Below, in pieces: positions 1 to 8,143 of a stretch of DNA of 64,000 nt. Each line of letters begins with the position of its first letter. Positions within the stretch are counted from its first letter, which is position 1. Source of the stretch: Parapedobacter tibetensis (GTDB taxonomy: Bacteria > Bacteroidota > Bacteroidia > Sphingobacteriales > Sphingobacteriaceae); assembly GCF_024704835.1 (NCBI RefSeq), contig NZ_JAMXBE010000001.1, forward strand, positions 310,001-374,000. Reading direction: 5' to 3'. The notes under the pieces were generated by a model. It was not told the origin of the DNA. It did no database searches and saw only the letters and a list, made by a program, of their open reading frames with translations. Both the position numbers and the translations under genes were made by a program.

Positions 1-232
1 TCGTGTGGATGGCATCTATACCGCTGACCCACTCAAGGATCCTACGGCCACCCGTTTCGATGAGATTTCTTTTCAGGACGTGTATAACCGTGGGCTAAAT
101 GTGATGGACATGACCGCCTTCACCTTGTGCCAGGAAAACAAATTGCCTATCATCGTGTTTGACATGAATAAACCCGGCAACCTCATCCGCTTGGCCAATG
201 GAGAACGCGTTGGGACTTTAGTGCGAGAATGA
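1..232 (+). CDS. pyrH: Uridylate kinase (UMP kinase), C-terminal part
   Basis: This is the 3' end of a gene that starts before the window; the frame is open from base 2. UMP kinase phosphorylates UMP to UDP in the cytoplasm, for pyrimidine nucleotide synthesis. The visible 76 residues match the family C-terminus: VDGIYTADPLKDPTATRF, then a stretch containing VMDMTAFTLC and the ending NKPGNLIRLANGE. The GTG at position 5 is an internal valine codon, not a start. The ribosome recycling factor gene follows 33 bases later, which is the usual pyrH-frr order in bacteria, so co-transcription is likely. Confidence 0.95.
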   Translation, partial: RVDGIYTADPLKDPTATRFDEISFQDVYNRGLNVMDMTAFTLCQENKLPIIVFDMNKPGNLIRLANGERVGTLVRE

Positions 233-265
233 CTATTTTTGACCAAACCAAAAAAATGCATAACC

Positions 266-829
266 ATGGACGAACTGATATCCTTACAACTGGACGACAG
301 TGCCGAACAAATGAACAAAGCGGTGGCACATGCCGAGACCGAACTTACTAAAATCCGCGCAGGAAAGGCTATGCCTTCCATGCTCGATGGCATTCATGTG
401 GATTACTATGGCACAAACACTCCCCTTTCACAGGTCAGTAACATCAACACGCCCGATGCACGCACGCTTGTGATACAGCCTTGGGAAAAGACACTCTTAG
501 GTGTCATTGAAAAGGCCATCCTCGATGCCAATATCGGATTGACGCCCCAAAATGACGGCACGATCATCCGCCTCAATATCCCTCCACTGACCGAAGAACG
601 CAGGCGAGACCTAGTTAAAAGGGTGAAGGAAGAGGCCGAGAAAGGACGCGTGGCAGTCCGGAATATCCGCAAAGATGCAAATGATGTGATCAAAAAGCTA
701 AAAAGCGATGGTGTTTCCGAAGATGAGATCAAGGACGGGGAAACCGAGGTGCAGAAACTGACCGACAAATACACAGCTGATATAGACAGAATCGCCGAGG
801 CCAAGGAAAAGGATATCATGACCGTATAA
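266..829 (+). CDS. frr: Ribosome recycling factor
   Basis: RRF splits the post-termination ribosome together with EF-G. The protein fits the family closely: an N-terminal helix with TELTKIRAGKAMPSML, a central beta domain with DARTLVIQPWEKTLLGVIEKAI, the motif NDGTIIRLNIPPLTEERRRD, then a long charged C-terminal coiled coil. I chose the ATG at 266 (187 codons) because it gives the usual length of about 185 residues. An upstream TTG at 239 would add nine residues (MTKPKKCIT) that the family does not have. It follows pyrH closely and is probably in the same transcript. Confidence 0.96.
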   Translation: MDELISLQLDDSAEQMNKAVAHAETELTKIRAGKAMPSMLDGIHVDYYGTNTPLSQVSNINTPDARTLVIQPWEKTLLGVIEKAILDANIGLTPQNDGTIIRLNIPPLTEERRRDLVKRVKEEAEKGRVAVRNIRKDANDVIKKLKSDGVSEDEIKDGETEVQKLTDKYTADIDRIAEAKEKDIMTV

Positions 830-856
830 GTTCCCTCACGTCAAAATCTAGCTAAA

Positions 857-919
857 GAGGGTGTCCGCTGTGTTGAAGAACAAGTTTTCAGATGAGTTTT
901 CCAACATAGCGGATACCTT
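857..919 (+). terminator. Long imperfect hairpin after frr, possible terminator
   Basis: The arms GGTGTCCGCTGTGTTG (860-875) and CAACATAGCGGATACC (902-917) pair over 16 positions, two of them G-U wobbles. A few further pairs are possible inside the 26-base loop. The sequence TTACTTTTCC follows. It lies between frr and the next gene. The stem is longer than a normal intrinsic terminator and the T-run is poor, so it may instead be the remnant of a small palindromic repeat. Confidence 0.4.
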
Positions 920-1008
920 ACTTTTCCCACAGTAATTATCGGATGAACACTTTTTCTAAATGGGCTTTGCAGGCTGCCATATCCAATAGATAATAAAAGT
1001 AGTCCAAT

Positions 1009-1863
1009 ATGGAAATTCTGGATAAAATACAGCAAATCTTCCAATTCACCTTAGTCAAAACGGAAGACATTAACTTTACGGTGGGCGCTTTGCTCACATT
1101 GGTAGCTTCTTTTATCATCACGGCCTTTCTTCTTCGCATTATTCGAAAGGCGATAACCAAAAAGATTTCCCTGCAAGATAGAGGCAAGTTCATCAGCATC
1201 TTCCAATTTATCCAATACTTAGTCTACTTATTTGTAACCATGTTTACGTTGAATGCAATAGGCGTAAACATCAGTGTATTGCTTACCGCATCTGCCGCCA
1301 TTTTCCTGGGCTTGGGCTTTGCTTTGCAGCAACTCTTTCAGGATCTCATATCCGGTGTGCTGATTATCTTGGACCAATCACTTCGTGTCGGAGATATTAT
1401 TGAAATTGAAGGCTATGTCTGCAAAGTGGAGAAAGTAAGCCTTCGTTCCACCAAAGCGATCACTCCTGATGAACGGATGGTGATCATCCCCAACCACAAA
1501 TTCATGAGCGATATCATCTTCAACTGGACACAGAACAACCAAATCGTACGTTCAACGGTGAGTGTAGGCGTAGCCTACGGTTCGGATGTGGAGCTGGTGA
1601 AAAAAATCCTGCTCGATAGCGTACATGAAAACCCCGCTATATTGAAGCAACCCGAGCCATTTGTACTTTTCGAGGACTTTGGCGACTCTTCCCTCGATTT
1701 CAAGGTGTATTTTTATATCGACAATGGCTTCAGGGAACCGCGCGTCAGGAGCGCCATTCGCTTTGACATCGACAAACAGTTCCGTCAACACAATGTTTCC
1801 ATACCATTCCCACAACGTGATGTTCACCTGTTCCAGCAGAACAAGGAGCTGGGAGGTAATTAG
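1009..1863 (+). CDS. Small-conductance mechanosensitive channel, MscS family
   Basis: Inner-membrane channel that opens under membrane tension to release solutes on osmotic downshock. At 284 residues it has the size of a minimal MscS. Hydrophobic segments lie at about 20-42, 62-84 and 88-115; the last carries the glycine/alanine-rich pore helix (TASAAIFLGLGFALQQLF). The cytoplasmic beta domain follows, with the family signature VGDIIEIEGYVCKVEKVSLR and IPNHKFMSDIIFNW. A mixed alpha/beta C-terminal domain contains FEDFGDSSLDFKVYFYI. The gene converges on the bestrophin-like gene with only two bases between the stop codons, so no separate terminator fits there. Confidence 0.93.
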   Translation: MEILDKIQQIFQFTLVKTEDINFTVGALLTLVASFIITAFLLRIIRKAITKKISLQDRGKFISIFQFIQYLVYLFVTMFTLNAIGVNISVLLTASAAIFLGLGFALQQLFQDLISGVLIILDQSLRVGDIIEIEGYVCKVEKVSLRSTKAITPDERMVIIPNHKFMSDIIFNWTQNNQIVRSTVSVGVAYGSDVELVKKILLDSVHENPAILKQPEPFVLFEDFGDSSLDFKVYFYIDNGFREPRVRSAIRFDIDKQFRQHNVSIPFPQRDVHLFQQNKELGGN

Positions 1864-1865
1864 CT

Positions 1866-2870
1866 CTACATCAGAATATTATTAATCGGCTGTACCGGCT
1901 CAGGCAAGTTCGTCTCATCAAGCATATCCCGTAGGTCGATCTCTATGGTTCGGCTCAGTGAGGCCATCGGGATATCATTGGGCCCACCTTCAAACGGATT
2001 TTCAGTTGACTCACCCACCTGTTCTAAGGAGGTGAACACCCAACCCACAATGACACTGAACGGTACGGTAAGCCATACCCAATGAGGGCCTATACTGGCA
2101 AACTCATTCAGCATACCGAAGGGTAATAAGTATACCAAGAGCCTGATAAAATATAGGTTGATACTGGCAAACTGGCGCGGGTAAGGGACGTTTTTAATCC
2201 GTTCACTCTGGCCTTGGAAAATGTAAAAATCATGGAGCACCTTCTCCAGCTCTACATAACGAAGCGTCTCTAGCTCCCCGCTCCTGTTCAGCGCTTTAAG
2301 TTGTTTTGACTGCAACGCGATAATCTGGGTGGCACGGTTTTTTTTATCCAATACATACTGTTTGTCAGTATTAGCTAAAAAAGCCTTCAATTCCTCCTCA
2401 AGGTCTCCTTCCCATTCCGGCACCTTATACAACTTTGCGTACTCACGGTTATAGGATTTGCGCTGGATGTTTTCCCAGCTTTTAGGTTGCCTGAGCTGGA
2501 ATCGCAATGCAGTAAGCCAAGCCATATGGCGATAGATCAGGGACCGGTGCAGTTCATCTTCGGTTTCTTGATGATCATGCCGTACATAATCCTTCACCAT
2601 GATTCCCCAGATGCGGCTGCTATTCACAATACCACCCCATATCTTCCGGGCCTCCCACATTCTGTCATAGGTGGCATTGTTTCTAAAGCCAACGATGAAT
2701 GCAGCTGCCGTACCGATGAGTGCTACAGGAACCCAGGGAATACCCAGCCATCGCCACCCCATCATCTCATAGAGGAATGTAGATATAAATGCTATTGCCA
2801 ACAGCAAATAAATGTTCTTCCTTGTCCACAGCAAAAATTCCTTAATCTTATAATGGCTTCCTATATGCAT
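1866..2870 (-). CDS. Bestrophin-family anion channel (YneE-like)
   Basis: The protein (334 residues) matches bacterial bestrophins (RFP-TM / UPF0187), pentameric chloride-type or cation channels of the inner membrane. Hydrophobic segments are seen at about 18-35 and 42-62 and again near 230-275. The conserved region FRNNATYDRMWEARKIWGG follows the second segment, as in the family. Near the C-terminus, EQVGESTENPFEGGPNDIP is the characteristic loop after the last helix. The start codon at 2870 lies five bases beyond the stop of the upstream potassium channel gene, which suggests a two-gene ion-channel operon. Confidence 0.88.
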   Translation of the reverse strand: MHIGSHYKIKEFLLWTRKNIYLLLAIAFISTFLYEMMGWRWLGIPWVPVALIGTAAAFIVGFRNNATYDRMWEARKIWGGIVNSSRIWGIMVKDYVRHDHQETEDELHRSLIYRHMAWLTALRFQLRQPKSWENIQRKSYNREYAKLYKVPEWEGDLEEELKAFLANTDKQYVLDKKNRATQIIALQSKQLKALNRSGELETLRYVELEKVLHDFYIFQGQSERIKNVPYPRQFASINLYFIRLLVYLLPFGMLNEFASIGPHWVWLTVPFSVIVGWVFTSLEQVGESTENPFEGGPNDIPMASLSRTIEIDLRDMLDETNLPEPVQPINNILM

Positions 2871-2875
2871 AAGCG

Positions 2876-3547
2876 CTATTTTTTTTCTTGATTTGCGGCA
2901 AATTTACTAATGAGAATACCAATCAGCACCACTGAATAAAATTGCCCAATAACTCCAAACAACGAAGCAGCCAATTTTGTGTGGTGTGTACTGGGGGTTA
3001 TGTCGCCATATCCGATTGTGGTGAAGGTAATCGTACTATAATAAACGAAATCAATGTAAGTAGATGCAGTGCTTGCTGTGCTTACATTGGTGAATGAGGT
3101 GGAGTTATGGTAAAACAAAAATTGCATTAGAAAAGCGCACATCTCTATGAGCAAAAAATATCCACATGCTGATGCCGAAATGATATCGAGATTGACATAT
3201 CCAGGTTTAATCAAAAACCGGATGATTTCCCAAAATATAAAGACAAAGAACACCACGTATATGATGCTGGCAATCTCCATAAACAATGTGGCGTTTGCCA
3301 CGAAGGGCAGACCCAAAGGCAGGGCAAAAACCAAAATGAACAACAAATTTCTAGCGGTGTTTTTCCATTTCCCCTTTTTAAGGAAAACCCCAATGCTGGC
3401 TACCCCCAAGACCAACATGTTAATCGGCCAGATTACCTTGGTATAAAACGGCAAATCAGTAAGCACGATAGCAATGTATAAATGCTGAATTAAAGCAAAA
3501 AGCAATAATTCGTACTTGCGTTTATGTAAAAATGCACGTATTGCCAT
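2876..3547 (-). CDS. Two-TM potassium channel protein
   Basis: Integral membrane protein of 223 residues with several hydrophobic segments. Near its C-terminus it carries the K+ selectivity-filter sequence TITFTTIGYGDITP, followed by a hydrophobic inner helix (ASLFGVIGQFYSVVLIGIL). The filter and pore-helix arrangement is diagnostic for ion-channel domain proteins (Ion_trans_2 type). There is no cytoplasmic RCK/TrkA-N domain, so gating by a nucleotide-binding ring is unlikely. It is immediately upstream of the bestrophin-like gene on the same strand. Confidence 0.85.
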   Translation of the reverse strand: MAIRAFLHKRKYELLLFALIQHLYIAIVLTDLPFYTKVIWPINMLVLGVASIGVFLKKGKWKNTARNLLFILVFALPLGLPFVANATLFMEIASIIYVVFFVFIFWEIIRFLIKPGYVNLDIISASACGYFLLIEMCAFLMQFLFYHNSTSFTNVSTASTASTYIDFVYYSTITFTTIGYGDITPSTHHTKLAASLFGVIGQFYSVVLIGILISKFAANQEKK

Positions 3548-3589
3548 TAATAATTCACCTATCTGGCTTCCAGACCCGGCATGAATGCA

Positions 3590-4129
3590 TTATTGATTCT
3601 CCAGAATTCGCTTCAGGCTGGCCAACCCCGAGCTCAGGTCATCTCCGATCATGTCGTCCATATCCATGAACACCAGCATGATGTTCATTGGGTAGTCCAT
3701 GCGTCCGCTAAATCCCCATTTTACTTTGGTTTGGTTTTCGGATACACGTTCAGTAGCCATGTAGGACGGAGAAATGGACTCCCAGGGTTCAATAAAATGA
3801 AGCTCGTAATCAATTCGTTCCCCTTCCGCGATTTTCTTGATTTCCTGTTCCCCTTTACCGACATCCTTGTTGCCTTCCCAGGCCGACACAAACCCTACGG
3901 TTCCGTCGGTTCCACGGTACGACTTTTTCATGTTAGGATCCATCGAGGCCCATTTGCTGTAATTGTCTTGGTTCTTGAGGTACTTCACGTAGTCAAACAC
4001 CTCCTGTTTGGGCTTGTTGATGGTCACTTCACGTTCTACGGCATAGTCCTTTTTTATAAACAAGGCTACGATTAATGGAATCGCAACAAGTATCACGATC
4101 ACAGTCAGAATAATTTTTAAGGCTTTCAT
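3590..4129 (-). CDS. Membrane-anchored SRPBCC (polyketide cyclase-like) protein
   Basis: The 179-residue protein has one N-terminal transmembrane helix (about residues 4-27) followed by a START/SRPBCC-fold domain. Typical features are the opening VEREVTINKPKQEVFDYVK, a central strand region TDGTVGFVSAWEG and the closing long helix. This family binds hydrophobic ligands, but the ligand cannot be read from sequence. It lies 42 bases upstream of the potassium channel gene and may share its transcript. Its promoter must lie in the spacer that now contains the palindromic element at 4215-4376. Confidence 0.75.
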   Translation of the reverse strand: MKALKIILTVIVILVAIPLIVALFIKKDYAVEREVTINKPKQEVFDYVKYLKNQDNYSKWASMDPNMKKSYRGTDGTVGFVSAWEGNKDVGKGEQEIKKIAEGERIDYELHFIEPWESISPSYMATERVSENQTKVKWGFSGRMDYPMNIMLVFMDMDDMIGDDLSSGLASLKRILENQ

Positions 4130-4214
4130 TAGATTAATTTGATTAGTGATTTTAGTTAATTCAAATATATTGCATTTTTTATGAACAATAGAAAAAAAAT
4201 TACTTAAAAACTTA

Positions 4215-4376
4215 GAGCCTGTTTAAATTTATGTTGTAAAATTTTTTATAGGCTATTTTTGAGCGAATCGAGGCAAATTTCGAAGGGATAGCCGGAAGCC
4301 TATCGCGAGAAAATTTAACGAAGATGCAGCCAAAAAGAGGCATAAAAAAATTATTAGATGAATTTTAAACAGGCTC
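4215..4376. mobile_element. MITE-like palindromic element, copy 1
   Basis: A 162-base element without coding capacity, bounded by inverted ends GAGCCTGTTTAAA (left) and TTTAAACAGGCTC (right). It is flanked by a TTA on each side (4212-4214 and 4377-4379), which fits a 3-bp target duplication. The whole element is an imperfect palindrome that can fold into one long hairpin centred near 4295. A second copy, about 90% identical by eye and in opposite orientation, is at 42800-42959. It sits between the divergent SRPBCC and yugP-like genes. The TNA-type duplication and the ends resemble IS5-group (IS1031-like) elements as I recall them; that link is inference. Confidence 0.8.
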
Positions 4377-4565
4377 TTATAGCCATAAATATTTTTAAGC
4401 CTTTTTGTTGCACTGGCACCTATGGCACCTCTCTCGCGGTCAATCCCTTGTCAATGTTAAAAATGCAATATTACGCTTTTCACCAATTTGCTCGTATGCA
4501 AATTTGTCGCGACGCCGTTGCGTGCCATGCAACTTTGTCACGCATTCTTGAAAAAAGAAGTTTGA

Positions 4566-4597
4566 TTTGTAAAGGATTTCGGCATTTCCTACCTTCG
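4566..4597 (+). promoter_or_regulatory. Bacteroidota-type promoter for the YugP-like gene
   Basis: A TTTG at 4566-4569 is followed after 20 bases by TACCTTCG (4590-4597), one mismatch from the -7 consensus TAnnTTTG. The spacing fits the known Bacteroidota promoter. It would give a leader of about 100 nucleotides before the ATG at 4707. The rest of the spacer (4377-4565 and 4598-4706) shows nothing else recognisable. Confidence 0.5.
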
Positions 4598-4706
4598 TAG
4601 GGCATTATGTATATACAGCATGCTGTCGTATCCAACCACGGTATGTTTTTTGTATTAGGTGTAAGAAGAGAATTAACGAATAACGACTAAAGCAAAATAA
4701 AAGACA

Positions 4707-5399
4707 ATGATAGGATATTGGATAATTTTTGGTGGCATCATGCTGGTGAGCATGATTGTCCAGTGGCGTTTCAAGAGCAAATTCAAGAAATACTCGGAGA
4801 TGCCTTTGAGCAGCGGAATGACCGGCAAGGACATTGCCCAAAAAATGCTGAATGATAACGGCATCTATGATGTGGACATCATTTCGGCGGAAGGTCGGCT
4901 TAGTGACCATTACAACCCAGCCAATCGCACAGTGAATCTCAGCCCGGAAGTTTATAACGGGAGGAGCATTGCCGCCGCTGCGGTTGCCGCACACGAATGC
5001 GGACACGCCGTACAGCATGCTAAGGCTTATTCTTGGCTGCAGCTCCGTTCGTCCATGGTGCCCGCGGTTAGCGTAGCTTCTAAATTAGTTACTTGGGTAT
5101 TGCTAATTGGTGTAATCATCGCGGCGATGTCTACCAATATTTGGGTATTGGCTATCGGTGTGGCTGCATTGGCCATTACCACACTTTTCGCCTTTGTGAC
5201 CTTGCCGGTGGAATTCGACGCCTCCAACCGTGCATTGGCCTGGCTCAATACCAACAGAGGCATCATGGCTAGCAGTGTAGAGCACAATGGTGCCAAAGAT
5301 GCCTTGTGGTGGGCTGCAATGACTTATGTGGTGGCGGCACTGTCCTCATTGGTTGCCCTACTCTATTATGCCAGCATGTTGCTGGGTAGAAGGGATTAA
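4707..5399 (+). CDS. YugP-like zinc metallopeptidase, membrane protein
   Basis: The protein (230 residues) matches the putative neutral zinc metallopeptidase family of YugP (Zn_peptidase_2). An N-terminal membrane helix is followed by the conserved stretch SSGMTGKDIAQKMLNDNGI, then the zinc-binding HExxH motif in AHECGHAVQHA at about residue 97. Two hydrophobic segments follow at about 120-165 and one near the C-terminus (about 205-225). The sequence LPVEFDASNRAL is the family's third conserved block. It is a membrane protease of unknown physiological substrate. A strong terminator lies just downstream. Confidence 0.88.
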   Translation: MIGYWIIFGGIMLVSMIVQWRFKSKFKKYSEMPLSSGMTGKDIAQKMLNDNGIYDVDIISAEGRLSDHYNPANRTVNLSPEVYNGRSIAAAAVAAHECGHAVQHAKAYSWLQLRSSMVPAVSVASKLVTWVLLIGVIIAAMSTNIWVLAIGVAALAITTLFAFVTLPVEFDASNRALAWLNTNRGIMASSVEHNGAKDALWWAAMTYVVAALSSLVALLYYASMLLGRRD

Positions 5400-5427
5400 G
5401 ACTTTTTTCTTTTTCATAATTTAAGTT

Positions 5428-5456
5428 AGCCCGTCTTGCAAAAGGCGGGCTTTTTT
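5428..5456 (+). terminator. Rho-independent terminator after the YugP-like gene
   Basis: AGCCCGTC and GGCGGGCT form an 8-bp stem (one G-U pair) around an 8-base A-rich loop, followed by a run of six T. It lies 28 bases after the stop at 5399. Confidence 0.9.
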
Positions 5457-5506
5457 GTTGCCCTACCATCTTATTAAACCACAACCCACTTTTCCAACAG
5501 ATTTTG

Positions 5507-5514
5507 TACCTTTG
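5507..5514 (+). promoter_or_regulatory. -7 box upstream of ffh
   Basis: TACCTTTG is a perfect match to the Bacteroidota -7 element TAnnTTTG, 33 bases before the ffh start. No good -33 TTTG is found at the expected distance. Confidence 0.5.
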
Positions 5515-5547
5515 CACTTCGTTCAATTTTACAACAAGTAACTGACT

Positions 5548-6885
5548 ATGTTTCAGAATTTACAGGATAAGCTGGATAGGGCTTTCAAGGTATTAAAAGG
5601 CCAAGGGAACATCACCGAAATCAACGTGGCGGAGACCATGAAGGAAATTCGCAAGGCCCTGCTCGATGCCGACGTGAACTATAAAACCGCCAAGACATTT
5701 ACCGATGAGGTGAAGCAAAAAGCATTGGGCGAGAACGTGCTCACCAGCATCTCCCCTGGCCAATTGCTCACCAAAATCATGAACGATGAGCTCACGGAGC
5801 TAATGGGAGGTACCACTACCGAACTCGATATATCCAAGAACCCTACTGTCATCCTCATCGCCGGACTCAACGGTGCCGGTAAAACCACCTTCTCCGGTAA
5901 ACTCGCTAAGTACCTAAAAGAGACCAAAGGTAAAAACCCATTGTTGGTTGCAGGCGACGTATACCGTCCGGCAGCCATTGATCAATTGCAGGTGTTGGGG
6001 CAACAGATTAATGTACCTGTATATGCAGATACCGAATCCAAAGACCCCATCGGCATTGCTGAAGCCGGTGTAGCCGAAGCCAAGCGCAACGGATACAACG
6101 TGGTCATCGTGGATACCGCTGGCCGCTTGGCCATCGACGAGGCGCTGATGAATGAGATATCGGCGGTGAAAGATGCCACCCAGCCGCATGAAATCCTCTT
6201 TGTGGTGGATGCCATGACCGGACAGGATGCAGTGAACACAGCAAAAACGTTCAACGACAGGCTCGATTTCACTGGTGCGGTGCTCACCAAACTGGACGGT
6301 GATACCCGTGGTGGCGCTGCCTTGTCTATCAAGTCCGTCGTAAACAAGCCCATCAAATTCATCGGTACGGGCGAAAAAATGGAGGCCTTAGATGTATTCC
6401 ATCCCGACCGGATGGCTTCGCGTATCCTGGGCATGGGTGATGTGGTGTCGTTGGTCGAACGCGCTCAGCAGCAATTCGATGAGAAGGACGCCGCCGAGTT
6501 GCAACGTAAAATCCGGAAGAACAAATTCGACTTCAACGATTTCAAAAGTCAAATCCAGCAAATCAAGAAGATGGGGAATATGAAGGACCTTATGGGCATG
6601 ATACCCGGTGTAGGCAAAGCCATGAAAGATGTGGATATTGACGATGACGCCTTCAAACCCATCGAGGCCATCATCAACTCCATGACTCCTTATGAAAGGG
6701 AAAACCCAGATACCATCGACCAAAAACGCCGTACACGGATTGCCAAAGGCTCAGGCACTGATTTGGTGGAGGTGAATAAGCTAATGAAACAATTCGGCGA
6801 CATGCGCAAGGTGATGAAACAGATGTCAAACCCTGCTTCAATGGCCAAAATGATGCGCGGTATGCCGAAAACGCCGATGGGGTGA
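5548..6885 (+). CDS. ffh: Signal recognition particle protein Ffh
   Basis: SRP GTPase that binds signal sequences on nascent chains and delivers ribosomes to FtsY at the membrane. The 445-residue protein has the full architecture: N domain (1-90), G domain with P-loop GLNGAGKTTFSGKLA near 105-120, GDVYRPAA, the DTAGR motif and TKLDGDTRGGAALS. The methionine-rich M domain follows from about residue 300, including MGMIPGVGKAMKDV and a C-terminal run rich in Met (MKQMSNPASMAKMMRGMP). The start follows a -7 box and is the first ATG of the frame. Confidence 0.97.
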   Translation: MFQNLQDKLDRAFKVLKGQGNITEINVAETMKEIRKALLDADVNYKTAKTFTDEVKQKALGENVLTSISPGQLLTKIMNDELTELMGGTTTELDISKNPTVILIAGLNGAGKTTFSGKLAKYLKETKGKNPLLVAGDVYRPAAIDQLQVLGQQINVPVYADTESKDPIGIAEAGVAEAKRNGYNVVIVDTAGRLAIDEALMNEISAVKDATQPHEILFVVDAMTGQDAVNTAKTFNDRLDFTGAVLTKLDGDTRGGAALSIKSVVNKPIKFIGTGEKMEALDVFHPDRMASRILGMGDVVSLVERAQQQFDEKDAAELQRKIRKNKFDFNDFKSQIQQIKKMGNMKDLMGMIPGVGKAMKDVDIDDDAFKPIEAIINSMTPYERENPDTIDQKRRTRIAKGSGTDLVEVNKLMKQFGDMRKVMKQMSNPASMAKMMRGMPKTPMG

Positions 6886-6897
6886 TGAATAATGGAT

Positions 6898-6958
6898 AGA
6901 TTTACGATTTTAGATTTACGATTTTAGATTTACAATTTTAGATTTAGGATTTTAGATT
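6898..6958. repeat. Tandem 14-bp repeat AGATTTACGATTTT
   Basis: Four consecutive 14-base units (AGATTTACGATTTT twice, then AGATTTACAATTTT and AGATTTAGGATTTT) end in a partial unit AGATT. The repeat starts 13 bases after the ffh stop and is wholly non-coding. It is AT-rich with no dyad symmetry, so a terminator role is unlikely. Confidence 0.9.
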
Positions 6959-7018
6959 GCTGCACTTCCAGTAGCTGATGGCCTATAGTCGAACGCCGAC
7001 ACCTAACAAAAAAAACAC

Positions 7019-7026
7019 TATCTTTG
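7019..7026 (+). promoter_or_regulatory. -7 box directly in front of nuoA
   Basis: TATCTTTG matches TAnnTTTG exactly but lies only four bases before the nuoA ATG, so the transcript would be leaderless or nearly so. No -33 TTTG is visible 19-21 bases upstream. Confidence 0.35.
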
Positions 7027-7030
7027 AAAT

Positions 7031-7618
7031 ATGGACGACCCGGTGCAACTAACCGAATTTGGCAAAATACTCCTCATTGGGGTGGTGGGTATGTTGTTGG
7101 TACTGTTTACCTTACTATTGGGCAAAGTCATTTCACCCAAAAAACCAACTCTTGAAAAACTGAGCACCTACGAATGTGGCGAGGAAGCCATGGGAAGTTC
7201 TTGGATACAATTCAATTCACGCTTTTACGTTATTGCACTGGTATTTTTGCTGTTTGATGTCGAATTGATTTTCATCTTTCCTTGGGCCACCATCTTTGGT
7301 CGCTCCGAGTTGATCGCAGCAGACCCACGTTGGGGATGGTTCACCTTAGTGGAAATGGCCGTATTCGTTGGAATATTGATTGTAGGATTAGTGTATGTGT
7401 GGAGAAAAGGCGACCTCGAATGGGTGAAACCGCAAGTGGTGATCCCGCATGTAGATGTAAATATTCCTAAATCGATGTACGACAGGCTGAATCAAGAGCG
7501 TTATGCTGTTAGAAGGTTTGAATTGGTATCCGAATCAACGAATCCCCCCAGTACAGCGGGTGAGACAAAAAAACCCACATTCAAACCGAAGTTCAGAAAA
7601 CCAGGAACAACATCATGA
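7031..7618 (+). CDS. nuoA: NADH-quinone oxidoreductase subunit A
   Basis: Membrane subunit of respiratory complex I. Residues 1-130 contain the family signature: a first TM helix (about 10-32), the loop [20 protein letters not shown], then [22 protein letters not shown] and a third TM helix (about 98-120). The protein is 195 residues long, whereas NuoA is usually 120-150. The extra C-terminal tail of about 60 residues is rich in Lys, Pro and Thr and looks disordered ([13 protein letters not shown]). Its stop overlaps the nuoB start (ATGA), so translation is probably coupled. The other nuo genes are not next to this pair. Confidence 0.95.
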   Translation: MDDPVQLTEFGKILLIGVVGMLLVLFTLLLGKVISPKKPTLEKLSTYECGEEAMGSSWIQFNSRFYVIALVFLLFDVELIFIFPWATIFGRSELIAADPRWGWFTLVEMAVFVGILIVGLVYVWRKGDLEWVKPQVVIPHVDVNIPKSMYDRLNQERYAVRRFELVSESTNPPSTAGETKKPTFKPKFRKPGTTS

Positions 7619-8118
7619 GTATAGACAAGCAATTGGATAGTAATGGGGTGGTCGTCGCCAAACTTGACGATCTGCTCAATTGGGCTAGGCTATCGTCCAT
7701 GTGGCCGATGAGCTTCGGCATTGCCTGTTGTGCGATAGAAATGATGGGTGCCATGGCAGCAACCTACGATTTGGACCGATTCGGGGTGTTTCCCCGTCCT
7801 TCACCACGGCAATCGGACGTCATCATTATTGCTGGCACCGTCACCTTTAAGATGGCCGACCGTATACGGCGGCTGTATGAGCAAATGCCCGAACCCAAAT
7901 ATGTGATTTCCATGGGCTCATGCGCCAATTGCGGAGGTCCGTATTGGCAACATGGTTACCATGTGGTCAAGGGGGTGGATCGGATTATTCCTGTGGATAT
8001 CTATGTACAGGGCTGTCCTCCGAGACCTGAAGCACTTATTGGTTCATTCTTGGAATTACAGAAAAAAATAGAGACGGAGCATATCGTAGCCGACAAACTG
8101 CAATCAACACGCACTTAA
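7615..8118 (+). CDS. nuoB: NADH-quinone oxidoreductase subunit B
   Basis: Peripheral arm subunit of complex I that holds the terminal iron-sulfur cluster N2. Length 167 residues, normal for the family. The cluster ligands are visible: the tandem cysteines in [11 protein letters not shown], the cysteine in [14 protein letters not shown] and that in [12 protein letters not shown]. The conserved RASPRQSDV-type loop appears as [16 protein letters not shown]. It starts inside the nuoA stop codon. Instead of nuoC, purK follows 25 bases later, so the operon appears to end here or to have been rearranged. Confidence 0.97.
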   Translation: MSIDKQLDSNGVVVAKLDDLLNWARLSSMWPMSFGIACCAIEMMGAMAATYDLDRFGVFPRPSPRQSDVIIIAGTVTFKMADRIRRLYEQMPEPKYVISMGSCANCGGPYWQHGYHVVKGVDRIIPVDIYVQGCPPRPEALIGSFLELQKKIETEHIVADKLQSTRT

Positions 8119-8143
8119 CCTCAAAAAACATTCATCTCCGCAT

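Noticed and set aside
841-1199. Antisense open frames over the frr-mscS spacer and the mscS start
   Set aside because: Low-complexity translations, no recognisable domain and overlap with the real channel gene.
4358-4600. 80-codon open frame after MITE copy 1
   Set aside because: It begins inside the element, has no family likeness and runs over the yugP-like promoter.
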